Assembly: GCF_910596095.1 (NCBI RefSeq)
Contig: NC_056548.1
Location: 12,921,151-12,985,150 of the forward strand
Source: Thunnus maccoyii
Lineage: Eukaryota; Chordata; Actinopteri; Scombriformes; Scombridae
Reading direction: 5' to 3'
Length of the DNA stretch: 64,000 nt
How positions within the stretch are numbered: the stretch's first letter is position 1; every line of letters begins with the position of its first letter. A program made the translations under genes and the position numbers. Below the pieces are notes generated by a model. It did no database searches and was not told the origin of the DNA. It saw only the letters and a list, made by a program, of their open reading frames with translations. Shown piece by piece: positions 10,024 to 21,722 of the stretch.

Positions 10024-10971
10024 CAGCATCCAGCTCGAATCAATCCAACTCATGCCCACAAAGTCTGCCCGAAATTTGAGTGTCATGATTGATGACCAAC
10101 TAACCTTTAAGGTTCACGTGGCCTCAGTCGCTTGATCACGTCGATTCACCCTGTACAACATGAGGAAGATCAGTCCCTACCTGTCTGAGCATGCAGCACA
10201 ACTCCTGGTACAGGCTCGTGTTATATCACGCATTGACTACTGCAACTCCTTACTGGCAGGCCTCCCTGCATGTACACTTAAACCTCTGCAGATGATCCAG
10301 AACGTGGCAGTGTGTCTGGTCTTCAATCAGCCCAAAACAGCACATGTCACCGCGCTGTTGATATCCCTCCACTGGCTCCCAGTTGCTGCCTGCATCAAAT
10401 TCAAAACCCTGACACTTGCTAACAAAATAGCAACTAAAACAGCTCCTGCCTACCTGAACTCCCTCATTCAGGTCTACACTCCCTCCCACCCACTATTCTC
10501 TGCCAACGAAACGCGCCTGGTATCACCACCACAACAGGGCCCTAAGTCACTAGCTAGACTCTTCTCCTCTGTAGTTCCCCAGTGGTGGAACGAGTTACCA
10601 AACTCTGTTCGATCTGCAGAGTCCCTCTCAATCTTTAAGAAAAGACGAAAGACCAAGCTCTTTCGCAAACACCTCTGCACTTGATGAACTGTGGGGAGAG
10701 AAAAAAACAAAAAAAGAAAAACAAAAAAAACCCCCCAAAAACAAAAAAACCCCCAAAAAAACCAAAACAAACAAACAAAAAACCCCCCCTACTTCTATGC
10801 ACTCTAATCATTGCCTTGTTGCACTGCCTGTTGTCATCTACGTCCTATTGGGCCCAAACTTAAGCTTTATGGCACTTACTCGTGTTGTTGTCTCCTGACT
10901 AGATCCTTGCTTGTGTTGTATCAGTCTCATATGTACGTTGCTTTGGATAAAAGTGAAATGTAATGTGATGT
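10024..10971 (+). mobile_element. L2-like non-LTR retrotransposon, 5'-truncated 3' end
   Basis: The plus strand encodes the end of a LINE reverse transcriptase polyprotein: ISRIDYCNSLLAGLP, LQMIQNVAVCLVF, LHWLPVAACIKFKTL, APQWWNELP-like (VVPQWWNELPNSVRSAES), FKKRRKTKLFRKHL. Part of this is an intact 174-codon frame at 10160-10684. It ends with the L2-typical 'ctttggataaaagtgaaatgtaatg' tail. Copy 2 of the duplication has the uninterrupted sequence at about 22220, so insertion followed duplication. The flanking 'aaat' on both sides is a possible short target-site duplication. Most of the element, including the RT core, is missing. Confidence 0.85.
10697..10790. repeat. A/C-rich low-complexity tract inside the LINE
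   Basis: Runs of A broken by runs of five to seven C, at the start of the LINE 3' UTR. The minus strand has three G-runs of five or more. This looks like simple-sequence expansion. Confidence 0.8.
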
Positions 10972-11337
10972 AAAATCGACCGTTCTGAACAGAGCTATTT
11001 AGACAGGATGAGAAGGTTGCTGTGGTGCTTAATATTTGATGTATTTTGACCAAAGTATGTCAGAGATTTTATTAAGACCCCAGAGAACTGTGTTAACTTG
11101 TGGAAAAGAGGTATAATATGGCCCCTTTAATACAAATGACCTGGGTGGGGAAGTTACTAAACAAATTTAAATGACATTTTATCTCCCATCTGTCTTTTTA
11201 TAAATATCATACTGTAATGCTAGAAAATGTTAATGACAATTCAGTAGTAATACCCAGGAAACAACAAGCAGCTTCCAAGCTAATTACAGGAAGAGAGAAG
11301 AGGTTATATATTTGTGTGAACCAGCTTTTTATGAAAG

Positions 11338-14300
11338 GGTAACACTTCATTTTACAGGTCTGCAAATTTCATGGTAATTAGGTGATAATTAGCAAGTAAC
11401 CTCTTTGAAATTTCTTTGAAATTACTCCAAAATGTATCTCCAATTTCATGGTAAGTAGATATAATAAGCAAGTAACTTATTTTAAATTTTGTTGAAATTA
11501 CCCCAAATTTACCCCAGCATTTACCTTGAATTTCATGGTAAGTAAGTGAGTTGTTGCAGCTTAATTTCCAAGTAGTTTCTGTCTAATTTCTATTGAGCGG
11601 AACCCTATATTGAAGTGAGTTGTTGCAATTTCCAAGTAATTTCTGCTTAACTTCTGTGGATCTTACCAGCTTAACTTCCAACTAGTTAGGGCCCGAGCCC
11701 AAAGGGCAAAGGCCCTCTTGTATTTAGGGTCTGAGCCCCAAAGGGGTATTGTATTTCCTGTGTTTGTTTCTTTCTTATTATTCTTTCTTTATTATTACGC
11801 CACTACAACCTTAAATTTGACCCCTAAACATGCTCAAAAACTCACCAAATTTGGCAGGCACATCAGGTTTCGTGAAAATTTGATAAAATGTAAAAATTAA
11901 CCGCCAAAGTGCCAAAATGTTCTTGAGAGCGCCACCCATGTAACGAATATGGCCGCCACGGCCCACAGGAATGTCGGAGAGAGATCGAACCAAAACTCAA
12001 TTATTCGTCTCATCAAGACCTACACATCATGTGCTGACACCCCTGACCTAAATCCAACAGGAAGTCCGCAATAAGCCCATCAAAGTACGACTTTGCGCCA
12101 ATTTTGGACCTTGAATAAACACTATCTCCTCCTAGGGCGTTAATGGTATCAGCTTCAAACTTGAATACATGACTTATGACAAAGTTGAAGTGCCACATCG
12201 CACCTTACAATGGAAACCAATGGGGAGGCAATCTCTGAGCATGGACTTTGTGCCAAACTGAGGCGTCTGATGTCTAAACTATAAGTCAGACCACTTTCAA
12301 ACCCGTATCAATGGATTTGCGATGAAAATTCCTACTAAAATGTGATTTTTAATGTGAGATTTGGCCAAAGTCATGGAATTTATGAGGATATTTCACAAGA
12401 GGAGTACTCTGAAATCCTTCTCTCCAGCTGAGAGGGAGAAGGAGGGAAGAAAGTGGGGGGATGGGTGTCGGGGACGGTTAAATGGAGCTCATTTTTGAAG
12501 GATACAGCAGAAAGGTCTGTATACAGTACATTATATACAAACTTTGAATGAAGTTTGGTGTTATTATCATTTATTTTACAATAATTATGAGTCTTATATG
12601 TATAATTCAGTAGTGGGGATGACCTATGAGGGGAAGGGAAAAAATTGTCTTATTGTCTCTACACACCTGACAGCACACATTTCAGTCAAACTTTGACCAG
12701 GTCATGTGGGTTAAAAGTCTTTACTTTTCTAAAAGTAGACTTGATGAAAATTAGGAAATTAATTTGTTTTACACACCCACTCATCAAGAGTTTTCAATTT
12801 ACCAATTGAAATTCAAGTGAATGGGCCCAAAGCTTGCATAATTTTGATGCCACAGGTGTGAGCAAGACAGACATGTCTCACCCTGCAGAAAATTGTCATC
12901 CTCACACCGTTGAGATTTGATGTTTCGCCATGACAGAGGAAATTGCTATAACTTTATTGTACATGCTCCAGTCTGCACCAAACTTCACATGTTTGTAAAG
13001 TCAGACCTGTCAGCCCAAGTCTGGAGACATCTACATGCCCCTGACAGAAGCCCTTGGACTGTTCCGCACCCTGACATGCGCAAAGGTGCGAAGGCCCGTT
13101 CAACGCTGCTTGCAGCTTTAATTCTTTCTTTATTATTACGCCACTTCAACCCTTAATTTGACCCCCTAAACATGCTCAAAAACCCACCAAATTTGGCACG
13201 CACATCAAGTCAAAATGTAAAAATTATCCCCCAAAGTGCTAAAATGTGCTCTTTAGCGCCACCTATGTATCAAAAATGGTGGCCACGGCCCATAGGAATG
13301 TCATAGAGAGATCGAACCAAAACTCAATTATTTGTCTCATCAAGACCTACAAATCATACGCTGACACCCCTGACCTAAATCCAACAGGAAGTCCGCAATA
13401 TGTCCATGAAAGTATGACTTTGTGCCAATTTTGGACCCCGATCAAACGCTATCTCCTCCTAGGGCATTAATGGTATCGGCTTCAAACTTTAATACATGAC
13501 TTATCACACTGGGCTGAACAAAAGTTATTAAAAACTTTGCAATAACTTGAACGGTTTAGATTTTGTAAGCCCTGAAAGTTGTAGTGCCACATCACCCCTT
13601 ACAATGTAAACCAATGGGGAGGCAATCTATGGGCATGGACTTTGTGTCAAACAAAGGCTTCTGATGTCTAAACTATGAGTCTGATCACTTTCAATGGATT
13701 CCCCACAAAATTTCCTACTGCAAAAAGGGGATTTTCAATGTAAGATTTGGCCAAAATCATGGGATTTATGAGGAGATTTCACAAGAAGAGTGACATTCTC
13801 CTCTCCAACTGAGGGGGAGAGAGAGAGAATAGGAGGGGGGGATGGGTGTGGGGGTTGAATGGAGCTCATTGAGTGAGAGTGACAGTTTAGTGATAAAGTG
13901 CTGCAGAAAAATAAAATCAAAACTAAAATTTGTAGCTCTGTACTGCAGTTTTTCCTTTATTACGGTTCGAGCACCTAGCGGTTCACTCACACTCTCCATT
14001 CAAATATATGAGTATTTTTCTGTGTCCAGCTACAGTTACTTATTGTCTCTACACACCTGACAGTACACATTTCAATCAAACTTTGACCAGGTCATATGGG
14101 TTAAAAGTCTTTACTTTTCTAAAAATAAACTTGATGAAAATTAGGAAATTAATTTGTTTTACACACACATTCATCAAGAGTTTTCAATTTACTAATTGAA
14201 ATTCAAGTGAATGGGCCCAAAACTTGCATAATTTTGATGACACAGGTGTGAGCAAGACAGACATGTCTCACCCTGCAGAAAATTCTCATCTTCGCATCGT

Positions 14301-15413
14301 TGAGAATTGATGTGTCGCCATGACAGAGGAAGGTGCTATAACTTTATTGTACATGCTCCAGTCTGCACCAAACTTTACATGTTTGATAAGAGTCCCGGCC
14401 TGAACACGTCTACATGACAATATTCCATCAGTGATGCACACTGGCTGAACAGCCTTATGAAATAGCAGGTAAGCAGCCCCAGCAGCAGGCAAAACAGTGG
14501 ACAAAGGAAGTGATGTTTATCTCCTTCTTGCACTGTCTGAAAACAGCTGAAGACATCTACATGCCTGTGACAGAAGCCCTTCGACTGCATTGGGCTTGAT
14601 GTGCACGGAGGTGCGAAGGCCCGTTCAACGCTGCTTGCAACTTGCAGTTTTAATTCATGTGTTTGTTTGTTTCTTTCTTTCTTATTCCGCCACTTAAACC
14701 CTTAATTTGACCCCCTAAACATGCTCAAAAACTCACTAAATTTGGCACGCACATCAGGTCTGGTAAAAAAATTGATAAAATATAAAAATTAACCCCCAAA
14801 GTGCCAAAATGTGCTCGAGAGCGCCACCTATGTAACTAAAATGGCCGCCACGGCCTGTAGGAATGTTCTAGAGAGATCAAACCAAAACCGACTTATTCAT
14901 CTCAAATCATACACTGACACCCCTGCCCTAAATCCAACAGGAAGTCCGCAATTAGCCTTTCTAAATAAGACTTTTCCTCAATTTTGGCTCCTAAACAAAC
15001 GCTATCTCCTCCAAGGGCGTTAATGGTAATACTTCAATTTACTGGCCTGCAGAAGTTAGGCAGAAACTACTTGGAAATTAAGCTGTAACAACTCACTTTA
15101 ATTTAGGGGTCTGCTCAGCAGAAATTAGACAGAAACTACTTAGAAATTAAGCTGCAACAACTCACTTACCATCAAATTCAAAGTAAATGTTAGGGTAAAT
15201 TTGGGGTAATTTCAACAAAATTTAAAATAACTTACTTGCTTATTATATCTACTTACCACGAAAGTTCAGGGTAATTTCAAAGAAGTTACTGGCTAATTAT
15301 CACCTTATTACCATGAAATTTGAGGTAAATTTTGGGCTAATTTCAAAGAAATTTCAAAGAAGTTACTTGCTAATTACCATGACATTTGCGGACCCGTAAA
15401 ATGAAGTGTTACC
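11338..15413. mobile_element. Composite element with about 350-370-bp terminal inverted repeats (foldback-like)
   Basis: The left arm (about 11338-11690) starts ggtaacacttcattttac. The right arm (about 15042-15413) ends with the inverse, gtaaaatgaagtgttacc. Both arms are built of repeated blocks such as 'ttcatggtaattag', 'agcaagtaact' and 'aagtgagttgttgcagctta'. The 3.35-kb centre is filled by two full and one partial unit of another fish repeat family. No transposase is visible. The target-site duplication is unclear (possible 'gaaa'). Confidence 0.75.
11691..15035. repeat. Tandem units of a fish interspersed repeat family (plus orientation)
   Basis: Units start near 11691, 13122 and 14653 (the last truncated at about 15035). 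Each runs from a 'tttctttcttattattacgccact' region through 'ccctaaacatgctcaaaaactcacc', 'gcgccacc.atgta', 'atcgaaccaaaactcaatta', 'ccaacaggaagtccgcaat' and 'gctatctcctcctagggcgtt' to 'cccgttcaacgctgcttgcagctttaatt'. The first unit has an extra 'agggcccgagcccaaagggc' leader. The same family is inverted at 59600-63660. No intact ORF was found. Confidence 0.75.
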
Positions 15414-16080
15414 GAAATGGAATAGTAGGTTATCATTTTATAAATCTTTTGTGTATATGTTACAAATGTTTTTAAACTAAAGGGTCAATGTTTGTTATTA
15501 ACTGAATGTGATGTAATGTCATTGTCATTTTGGGGATATATGTTGGTGAAGAAATCCTACTCCTAGTCTAGTTGAACTCTTGAACCTGTTTCTATCTGAA
15601 GGCTGCTTGTTGACCTCTGGGGTTAGCTAGAGATATCTTAAGCCTACTGTTTTAGAGACTGTGTGGATCATGAGGTACCTAGACAAGCTAAAGTTGAAGG
15701 ATGTCCATGTTTGAAGTTATTGATTGACCATGAGGTCTCTGTTAGATCATATGACCACACTTGTTTGTAAGAAGGTGTAACAGTTTGTGGAAATGTACAT
15801 TTAGGGACCAGACTGTTTTTAGCTTTGCTTCTGGAGAGGTATAAAGCTGTCTAGTTTGGGTTCACAATCTTTAGAGAAAGGGCTGGCTTTAGGGAAAGGG
15901 CCAGCTGAACAACATGCTTTCTATATAAAAATCCAAGACGATTGTATTTTTGTTTGTGTTTGGACATTTGTATAATTGTTACTGATGTGTGATGGATTGT
16001 ACAGTGTCTACAACTGCTCCAACAGGTAGCAATGTTTAATGCTTTCTTTATGTGCCTCTTTCTGAAGAAAATTTCCCCAA
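15414..16080. other. Spacer between the duplicated units, nothing recognised
   Basis: About 670 bp between the long-TIR element and the start of duplication copy 2. No match to the corresponding flank of copy 1 and no gene seen. Confidence 0.4.
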
Positions 16081-16994
16081 CATATACCAACATCACCTTT
16101 ATATGAAATTTCATTTTTTAAATGATGTCCTGAACTGGAAAAAAAAAGACCTTTTCCAGTGCTTACAAAAAGAAAAAAGTCCCCAGTCTCTCATTGTAAG
16201 ACTTTATAATATTATATATTATTATAACAATATGTATACATTTATGGCATGTCAGCAAAAGATTCAGTGTAAGGCTTTTGCAATTATGCCACTGTAGGTG
16301 GTTACATTAAGTTGAATATACAAATTGTTTAACGATTTGTGCACAAATGTTTTGTTTACACCATACAGAGAAACTGGCGTGACTGTGTGAGTCACTACTT
16401 TTCAGGCAGTGTACACAACAAAATTGTACAAATTGTATGAGCATGCAAATGTGTTCACAGTGCAAAGGTGGTCATTCTCTAGTCAGCTTGCAGATTTAAA
16501 TTAGCCAGTCAAAGGAAGGATGCACACTGCCAGAGACAGAGGGGAAGAATATTACATGGATATTAAATATGTTTAGCATTAAAATATAACAAATCAGTAA
16601 AAGTAAGGTCATGTAAGAGTACAGAGCAAAAGATTCAGACACACACTGTATATACTGAATATCTACAAACATGCACAGAGGGCCAAGAAACATCTCACAT
16701 TAAATTGTCATTACTGCTACACAGAGACACAAAGTCTGTTTCCATCACCCACTACTTCCATTATCTTAGTTTGTGTCCATTACTTCTCCAATATAGAATA
16801 GAATTTGAAGGGCTGTTTAATTATGTAAGTGTTATTATTGTGTAAAATCTAAAAGCAATTCTGATGAAACAACAATTAGGGCATAAGTGTTAGGATGGCA
16901 GATAATGTAATTCTCACTCTCATATCCTGTACATTGTACAACTTCATCCAAGTAGTACCAGAAGCGGTCCAAAATGTAAACAGGATGTCATGAG

Positions 16995-17432
16995 TCGCAT
17001 CTGATCACTTGCATTAAAGATGATCACACTGTCTCTTTCATTTGTCCTGATCTAAGTAGACATTGCACACTGTTGAGAAAGGCAAGACACACTAAAACCT
17101 GGCCTCCAAAAGCTTTGTCCATCAAAGAGTGTGTTGAGGAAGGTTTAAGACTGGGGAAAGACCCCAACACAGTAAGAAAAGTTGTGTGACAGCATACACC
17201 AGTGCTGTGGCCTCAACACCTACAACCCCTCTCTTTTTACAGTAGGTAAAGCCCTGAGTTATGAGCCATCTGGAGCAAAAAAACATGAGAGAGAGGGAGT
17301 TCAAATCCCAGCATACTGAGCAGGATCTGATGGGCTACCTTCCAAGGGGTACATCATGCATATAATCGAGTAAATGCTATTATCTTGTACTTCACCTCTC
17401 TGTCTACGTGAACATGATGCAGGTATGACTCC
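16995..17432 (-). pseudogene. Decayed bradykinin receptor relic, copy 2
   Basis: Same relic as at 3754-4140 but slightly more complete. Its minus strand still reads VEATALVYAVTQLFLLCWG near 17160-17230, closely matching the TM6 segment TKATVLVYAVTLLFLLCWC of the intact receptor at 26460-27569. TM7 and C-terminal pieces and the same lost stop codon (ATG CGA) follow. Upstream TM1-TM3 are absent. Both relics share the damage, so decay began before the duplication. Confidence 0.8.
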
Positions 17433-17542
17433 AAATATTTTTCTTATCTCACTTCTGGGTCACACCCACTTCATCATGTGAAATTGTTAAAAAAACATAG
17501 ACCATAAACTCTCAAAAAATCACAATCTTGCAGATCAGCTTG

Positions 17543-18566
17543 TCAGCAGACATCATTAGCTCGAACACTGCTTATTAGGTTGCTGCGTGTGGAGGTGAGG
17601 CTTAAGGTCGTTGTTCTCCTAATGGACCGCTGACTGAAGAGTTCCCGAACTTTTTTCTGAAAGTTCTTTCCTACAATGATGTAGAGGATGGGGTTGAGAA
17701 CGCTGTTGAAGAAAGCTAAGTAGGTGAAGATCTGGCTGCAGATGTGTAGGATGGCTTGAAGGTCACATCCTTTCAGGATTTCAACTGTTTGGAGTGAGTC
17801 TAGTATCTTATAAAGGTGGAATGGCACCCAGCAGATCAGGAACGCCACGAGAACGACCAGCACTAGAGTGGTCGCCTTGTGCTCTGTTCTTGGAGTGTTC
17901 AACCCCTCCACTGACCGGTTCTTTAAAGCTTGAATGATCTTGACAGTGCACCAGGTAATGATAGAAATGGGGAGGATGAACCTGAAGATGAACATTATCC
18001 CATCACACACCAGAAGTGTAGTGAGATCTGGGTATTTAAGATAGCAATAATCATCTTTTACTTCCCTGAAGTAGAGTGTGGGGACACCCAGGAGCAACCC
18101 GAAACCCCACACCAGCAGACAGCACAGTTTGGCAAACTTTGGCCGACGAAACCTGTCATGAGACAGCGGGTGCACCAGTGCCACATAACGATCCATCACG
18201 ATCAGAACAAGAAAGTAGATGCTGCAGCAGACATTCATATTGATGCCCAGGTTGACCAGTCGACACAGGTGATCACCAAAGGGCCACTTATAATTGTGGG
18301 TTACATTCACAGCCCAGAAGGGCAGACAGGACACCAGGACAAGGTCGGTAGCAGCCAGGTTGCTCAAGTAGATCTCAGCCACGGTGAAGGCCTTCTTGTG
18401 TAAGTAGAAAACCGTAAGGACAAACACGTTAAACACAATTCCCAGCACAGCGATGAGCCAGATATATATGACCATCCATTCCTTGGAATTGTTAGGAGGA
18501 CACTCAGTGCCATTGGTGCTGTTATTATCTATATTTACAGCTGTGGTGCTGAAATTAGCAGGAACA
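17543..18566 (-). CDS. bdkrb2: B2-type bradykinin receptor-like, main exon, duplicate copy 2
   Basis: Near-identical paralogue of 4251-5277. With the start exon at 21439-21458 it gives 347 residues. Seen: TM2 NLAATDLVL, MDRYVALVHP after TM3, TM6 FLICWVPFH, TM7 NSVLNPILYIIVGKNF, RRTTT in the tail. Outside ECL2 it differs from copy 1 at about a dozen residues. Within about 25 residues of ECL2 and early TM5 (after REVK) about 15 differ, including loss of the NGT sequon that copy 1 has there. The loop between TM5 and TM6 is one residue shorter (GLNTPRTEHK against GLNTQQNTDHK). The acceptor is 'ctctatccacag' before 18566. The frame stays open to 18733, but those codons are intronic. Predicted kinin receptor; ligand not shown. 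Confidence 0.88.
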
Positions 18567-19360
18567 CTGTGGATAGAGGAAGGCAAACAAGACAAAACAT
18601 TATTATAATCATAACGTGGAATACTGAGAAACACTGACTTTTGAGTAATACTGAATACTAAATGGGATACTGAAAAACCCATTTTATTTTGCTTAGTGCA
18701 GCTCCCAAAGATGTTTGTATTGGTTGTGGACAAAAAACTGTGGCAAAATGTAGGCTCAACAGGAATTCATTTTTATAAGTATCCTGTCTGGTTGTTTTTA
18801 ATAAACTAACTTTATTAAAACAGTAGAGCAATCCTTATCCAATAACTTTCACATGTTTGTCAAGGGTTCATACTTTTTTGATACTTAACTGTTTTGATGC
18901 TGCTGGCTAACACACAATTTAACAAAGTAATGAAGGCCAAGCAAATAAGCCATGTAGAAGGCTACCATTACCAGACTACCATAAGACATGGTAACATGCA
19001 ATGGAAAAAGTGAAACAAAAATCACTCAGATGTTTCCACAAACATTTATTGGCCTAAGAAAAAAACAAAACAAACAATGCAATGATATCTGCAAAACATG
19101 AGTGGGTGGGAGCTTCTTTGACAATGAGTGATGAAAGATAACATTTACTGGGATACCATGGTGGCCTCAGGGCTAAAAGCCTTTGATCCACATTTTGCCA
19201 GTTCCTTTCTGGCTGTGGCTGGCTTTTCGGAAGTGGTCAGTATTTTAATTGCTTTAAACCAAACTAATTGGTATTATATTTAAATTTCAAGCGTATACGG
19301 TGTTGTTAGCTAATTTGTGATTGTTGCTTAGACATGCCATTTTATTAAACCAAGTAATCT

Positions 19361-19423
19361 CTGTCTGTTTATCTGTCTGTCTGTCTGTATGTATGTATAT
19401 ATGTATGTCTGTCTGTATGTTTG
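19361..19423. repeat. Microsatellite, CTGT/GTAT tetranucleotide
   Basis: Counterpart of 7412-7480, with longer ctgt and shorter gtat runs. Confidence 0.85.
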
Positions 19424-19439
19424 TCATCCGCATATCTCG

Positions 19440-19862
19440 AGAACTGCTCATCTGATCTACTTCACACTTGGTGGGTGTATTGCTGGAGATACAAGGGAGT
19501 GCATTTTCCAATTTTGGTGCAATTTGGACACGTGGCACATTTAATATTAATAAACTTGGACTAAACAAGCAAACAGTGAGCTGCTCAGCTCTGTGTCTGT
19601 GTACACAGCAGAGGCTGTTTCATATAAACACTGTTACATCACAGCAGGGCGAGGCTTCTGGGCTCTGACTTGACTTCATACTTGGTGGGAGTACTGCTGA
19701 AGACCCAAGGGAGTGCAGTGTCAAGTGTAAAGCCATGTGGTCTTGCAACATGTTTAATAAACTTTGAATAAACAAGTGAGACAGCGAGCTCCATGTCTGA
19801 GTGCAGCGGGGTTATGTCTACACTTTCACAGCACAGCGGGGTGGGGTTTCTGGGCTCTGACT
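19440..19862. repeat. Imperfect direct duplication, about 190-bp unit
   Basis: Two units each begin near 'cttcacacttggtggg' / 'cttcatacttggtggg' and end near 'cttctgggctctgact' / 'tttctgggctctgact'. Copy 1 of the segment has a single unit (about 7515-7720). The two units are quite diverged, so this may be an older arrangement lost in copy 1. Confidence 0.6.
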
Positions 19863-21438
19863 TGCTGAGCGGGACAAAGACACGCACTCCGCTCAGTTAA
19901 ACTGCCTGAGAAAGAAGAACAAGCAGAAGAACAAACAAGAGACAAAACGAGACGAGACGGAGGCAGTAAAACCACCCAGTAGCCGCACAGACACATTTGA
20001 TCAACCAAAATCAACCAGTGGAAAGTTATAAATTGCCTCTACAGTTCAACCTCAGTTTAGTCTCACTGGTAAATTTAAATCATTTCATTTGTGAAATCCT
20101 TATCGTTTTAATTGATACGATTGTCAGTTGATACATATATATGTGGTTCTCAAGAAATAATAAGTAAGCAGCCTGTTCCGAACAGGCACATTTTGAATGG
20201 GCACTGCACCAGTTTTAGCAAATAAGGATGTTTTGGAATCAAACATTCATCTTCTTTTACATAATTAGGAGAAATATTCATATAACCCCATCCACCCATG
20301 GATCAGGAGCTGAATATTATTCTATATGCTTCATTATGACATGAATATTATTTGTAATGTAAAATTAGCTTTTCCAACAGATTTGTTTGTGAATCTCAGG
20401 CATCATTTTTTCATGAAAATGCCGTCAGCAGCAGCCTGAAGAGCACAGAGACACACAGATAGGTAAACCGCAGGCATTTCTCAGATGGTTACATGATAGT
20501 TATGAGCATTGCTGTGGCTCTGTCATGACACGCTTGAGTTGTCAGGTGAGGTTTGAAAACCTTACAGCAGATAGTTGTGTTAAACACAGCAGCAGATAAC
20601 CTAGAAGTTATTTTTCTTGTAACATTTATTGGGAAGATCTATCATCAGTCAGTTTAAATACTAATTTCAATCTCTTGTTTGTATTCATAAAATAAAATGT
20701 AAAACATCTGATTAAAATCAGAAAATTCAGGCCTGTTTTAGGCAAGTTATATCAAAAATACATATTCATTGAAGTAAGTGCTTTGGAGAGTTACGTGTGT
20801 GTGCATTTGAAAGAGAAAAGAGAGATCAAATTCATACTGTTTATTTTGGCTGCCTTTTATATTTAAAAAAACAAACCTACGCCCTTAACTTAAGTTGCCA
20901 AGGTGCAAGCGCAGGAATGGTTATCTATTTGTCTACCAGTAACAGCTGTCATTCACCACTTCTATGCATATGCCACGGTACCATTTGTTGAGTACGACTT
21001 TTCCTTTTGTATTACTATTTAGCACTTTACAGAAACTTAATCTTTGACATTTACTGCATCTACAGTTTCAGAATAATTTCATCTACAGTATATTTGGAGC
21101 CACAACAGTGTAAAAATGCTTTCATTTCAAATGAATCCAAAGTCATTTTCATTAGACTTTATATTTGTGCATCAGCACAAAACACAGTTTAACATTTTTA
21201 AATACTCTTTATACTATATATATGTATCATTACTGTTTATTTAAACATTAAAGCTGATTCTTGCTGACATCTAACACTAAGCGTGATGACTCAAATAGTG
21301 AAAGAACAACAGTGCAAGTCCATATGTGACATATTGTAACCACAAAAATACCAGGTTTGTCTAGATTTAACCCTTTTCTGTGAGGATAATGGTAAAAACA
21401 GAAAAGTAATATACAGACCAAATAATGCTTGTACATAC

Positions 21439-21458
21439 CTTGTAGGCAGATGAGCCAT
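21439..21458 (-). CDS. bdkrb2: Start micro-exon of bradykinin receptor duplicate copy 2
   Basis: 20-nt coding part, ATG at 21458-21456, encodes MAHLPT plus two bases of Ser, with donor AG|GTATGT. Spliced to 17543-18566 it restores MAHLPTS-VPANFSTT in frame. The upstream frame is closed by TAG nine codons before the ATG. Confidence 0.8.
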
Positions 21459-21544
21459 TACTCCTGAGTAAGTCTAGATGTGGAATGTCCAGATACACAG
21501 CCACACTGTAGTCCTCCTTTCTGCTACTGTCTTCTGTCTGTCTC

Positions 21545-21588
21545 TGACTCACTCTCTGAAAGGAGAGAGGAACTGTTAAGTGATGTCA
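21545..21588 (-). promoter_or_regulatory. AP-1-like and CRE-like sites upstream of copy 2 start exon
   Basis: Minus-strand TGAGTCA at 21545-21551 and TGACATCA at 21581-21588, within a block conserved with the paralogue at 37.3 kb and, in part, with copy 1. AP-1 control is known for mammalian kinin receptors; its use here is inference. Confidence 0.45.
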
Positions 21589-21722
21589 GATAAAGTTCTT
21601 GAGAATACCAGTTGCCTTGCTCTATTGCCCCACCTTCCTGCTAATTCTGCCTCCTGTTTTTTTTCCTCCTGCACTGTATACACAGAATGTCATTCTTAAC
21701 ACGATATAAGGTCAGATTGTTT

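Larger units (their letters stand above)
9625..11130. mobile_element. MITE-like element with TTTAAAGGGG ends, carrying a nested LINE
   Basis: The left end 'tttaaaggggaaatattatg' and the right end 'ggtataatatggcccctttaa' are imperfect inverted repeats. The same element without the LINE is at 21723-22378 (about 656 bp), so it was present before the duplication. It lies just upstream of the receptor promoter block in both copies. Confidence 0.65.
2861..11248. repeat. Segmental tandem duplication, copy 1
   Basis: Sequence from about 2861 to 11248 aligns by eye, at high identity, with about 16081-22492. Homology starts at 'atataccaacatcacctt' in both copies and ends at 'gacaattcagtagta'. The unit holds a decayed receptor relic, one complete two-exon bradykinin receptor gene and its promoter. 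Copy 1 is about 2 kb longer. It has an L2-like LINE (10024-10971) and two other segments (about 5949-6320 and 6441-7403) that are absent from copy 2. Confidence 0.85.
18567..21438 (-). other. Intron 1 of duplicate copy 2 receptor
   Basis: GT-AG intron of 2872 bp, phase 2, shorter than the copy 1 intron because it lacks the segments equivalent to 5949-6320 and 6441-7403. It contains the microsatellite at 19361-19423 and an internal partial duplication at 19440-19862. Confidence 0.75.

Noticed and set aside
10160-10684. 174-codon ORF as a host gene
   Set aside because: It is the C-terminal end of an L2-like LINE, inserted after the segmental duplication.
10697-10790. G-quadruplex regulatory element on the minus strand
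   Set aside because: Only three clear G-runs of five or more with long irregular loops; better explained as low-complexity sequence inside a LINE.
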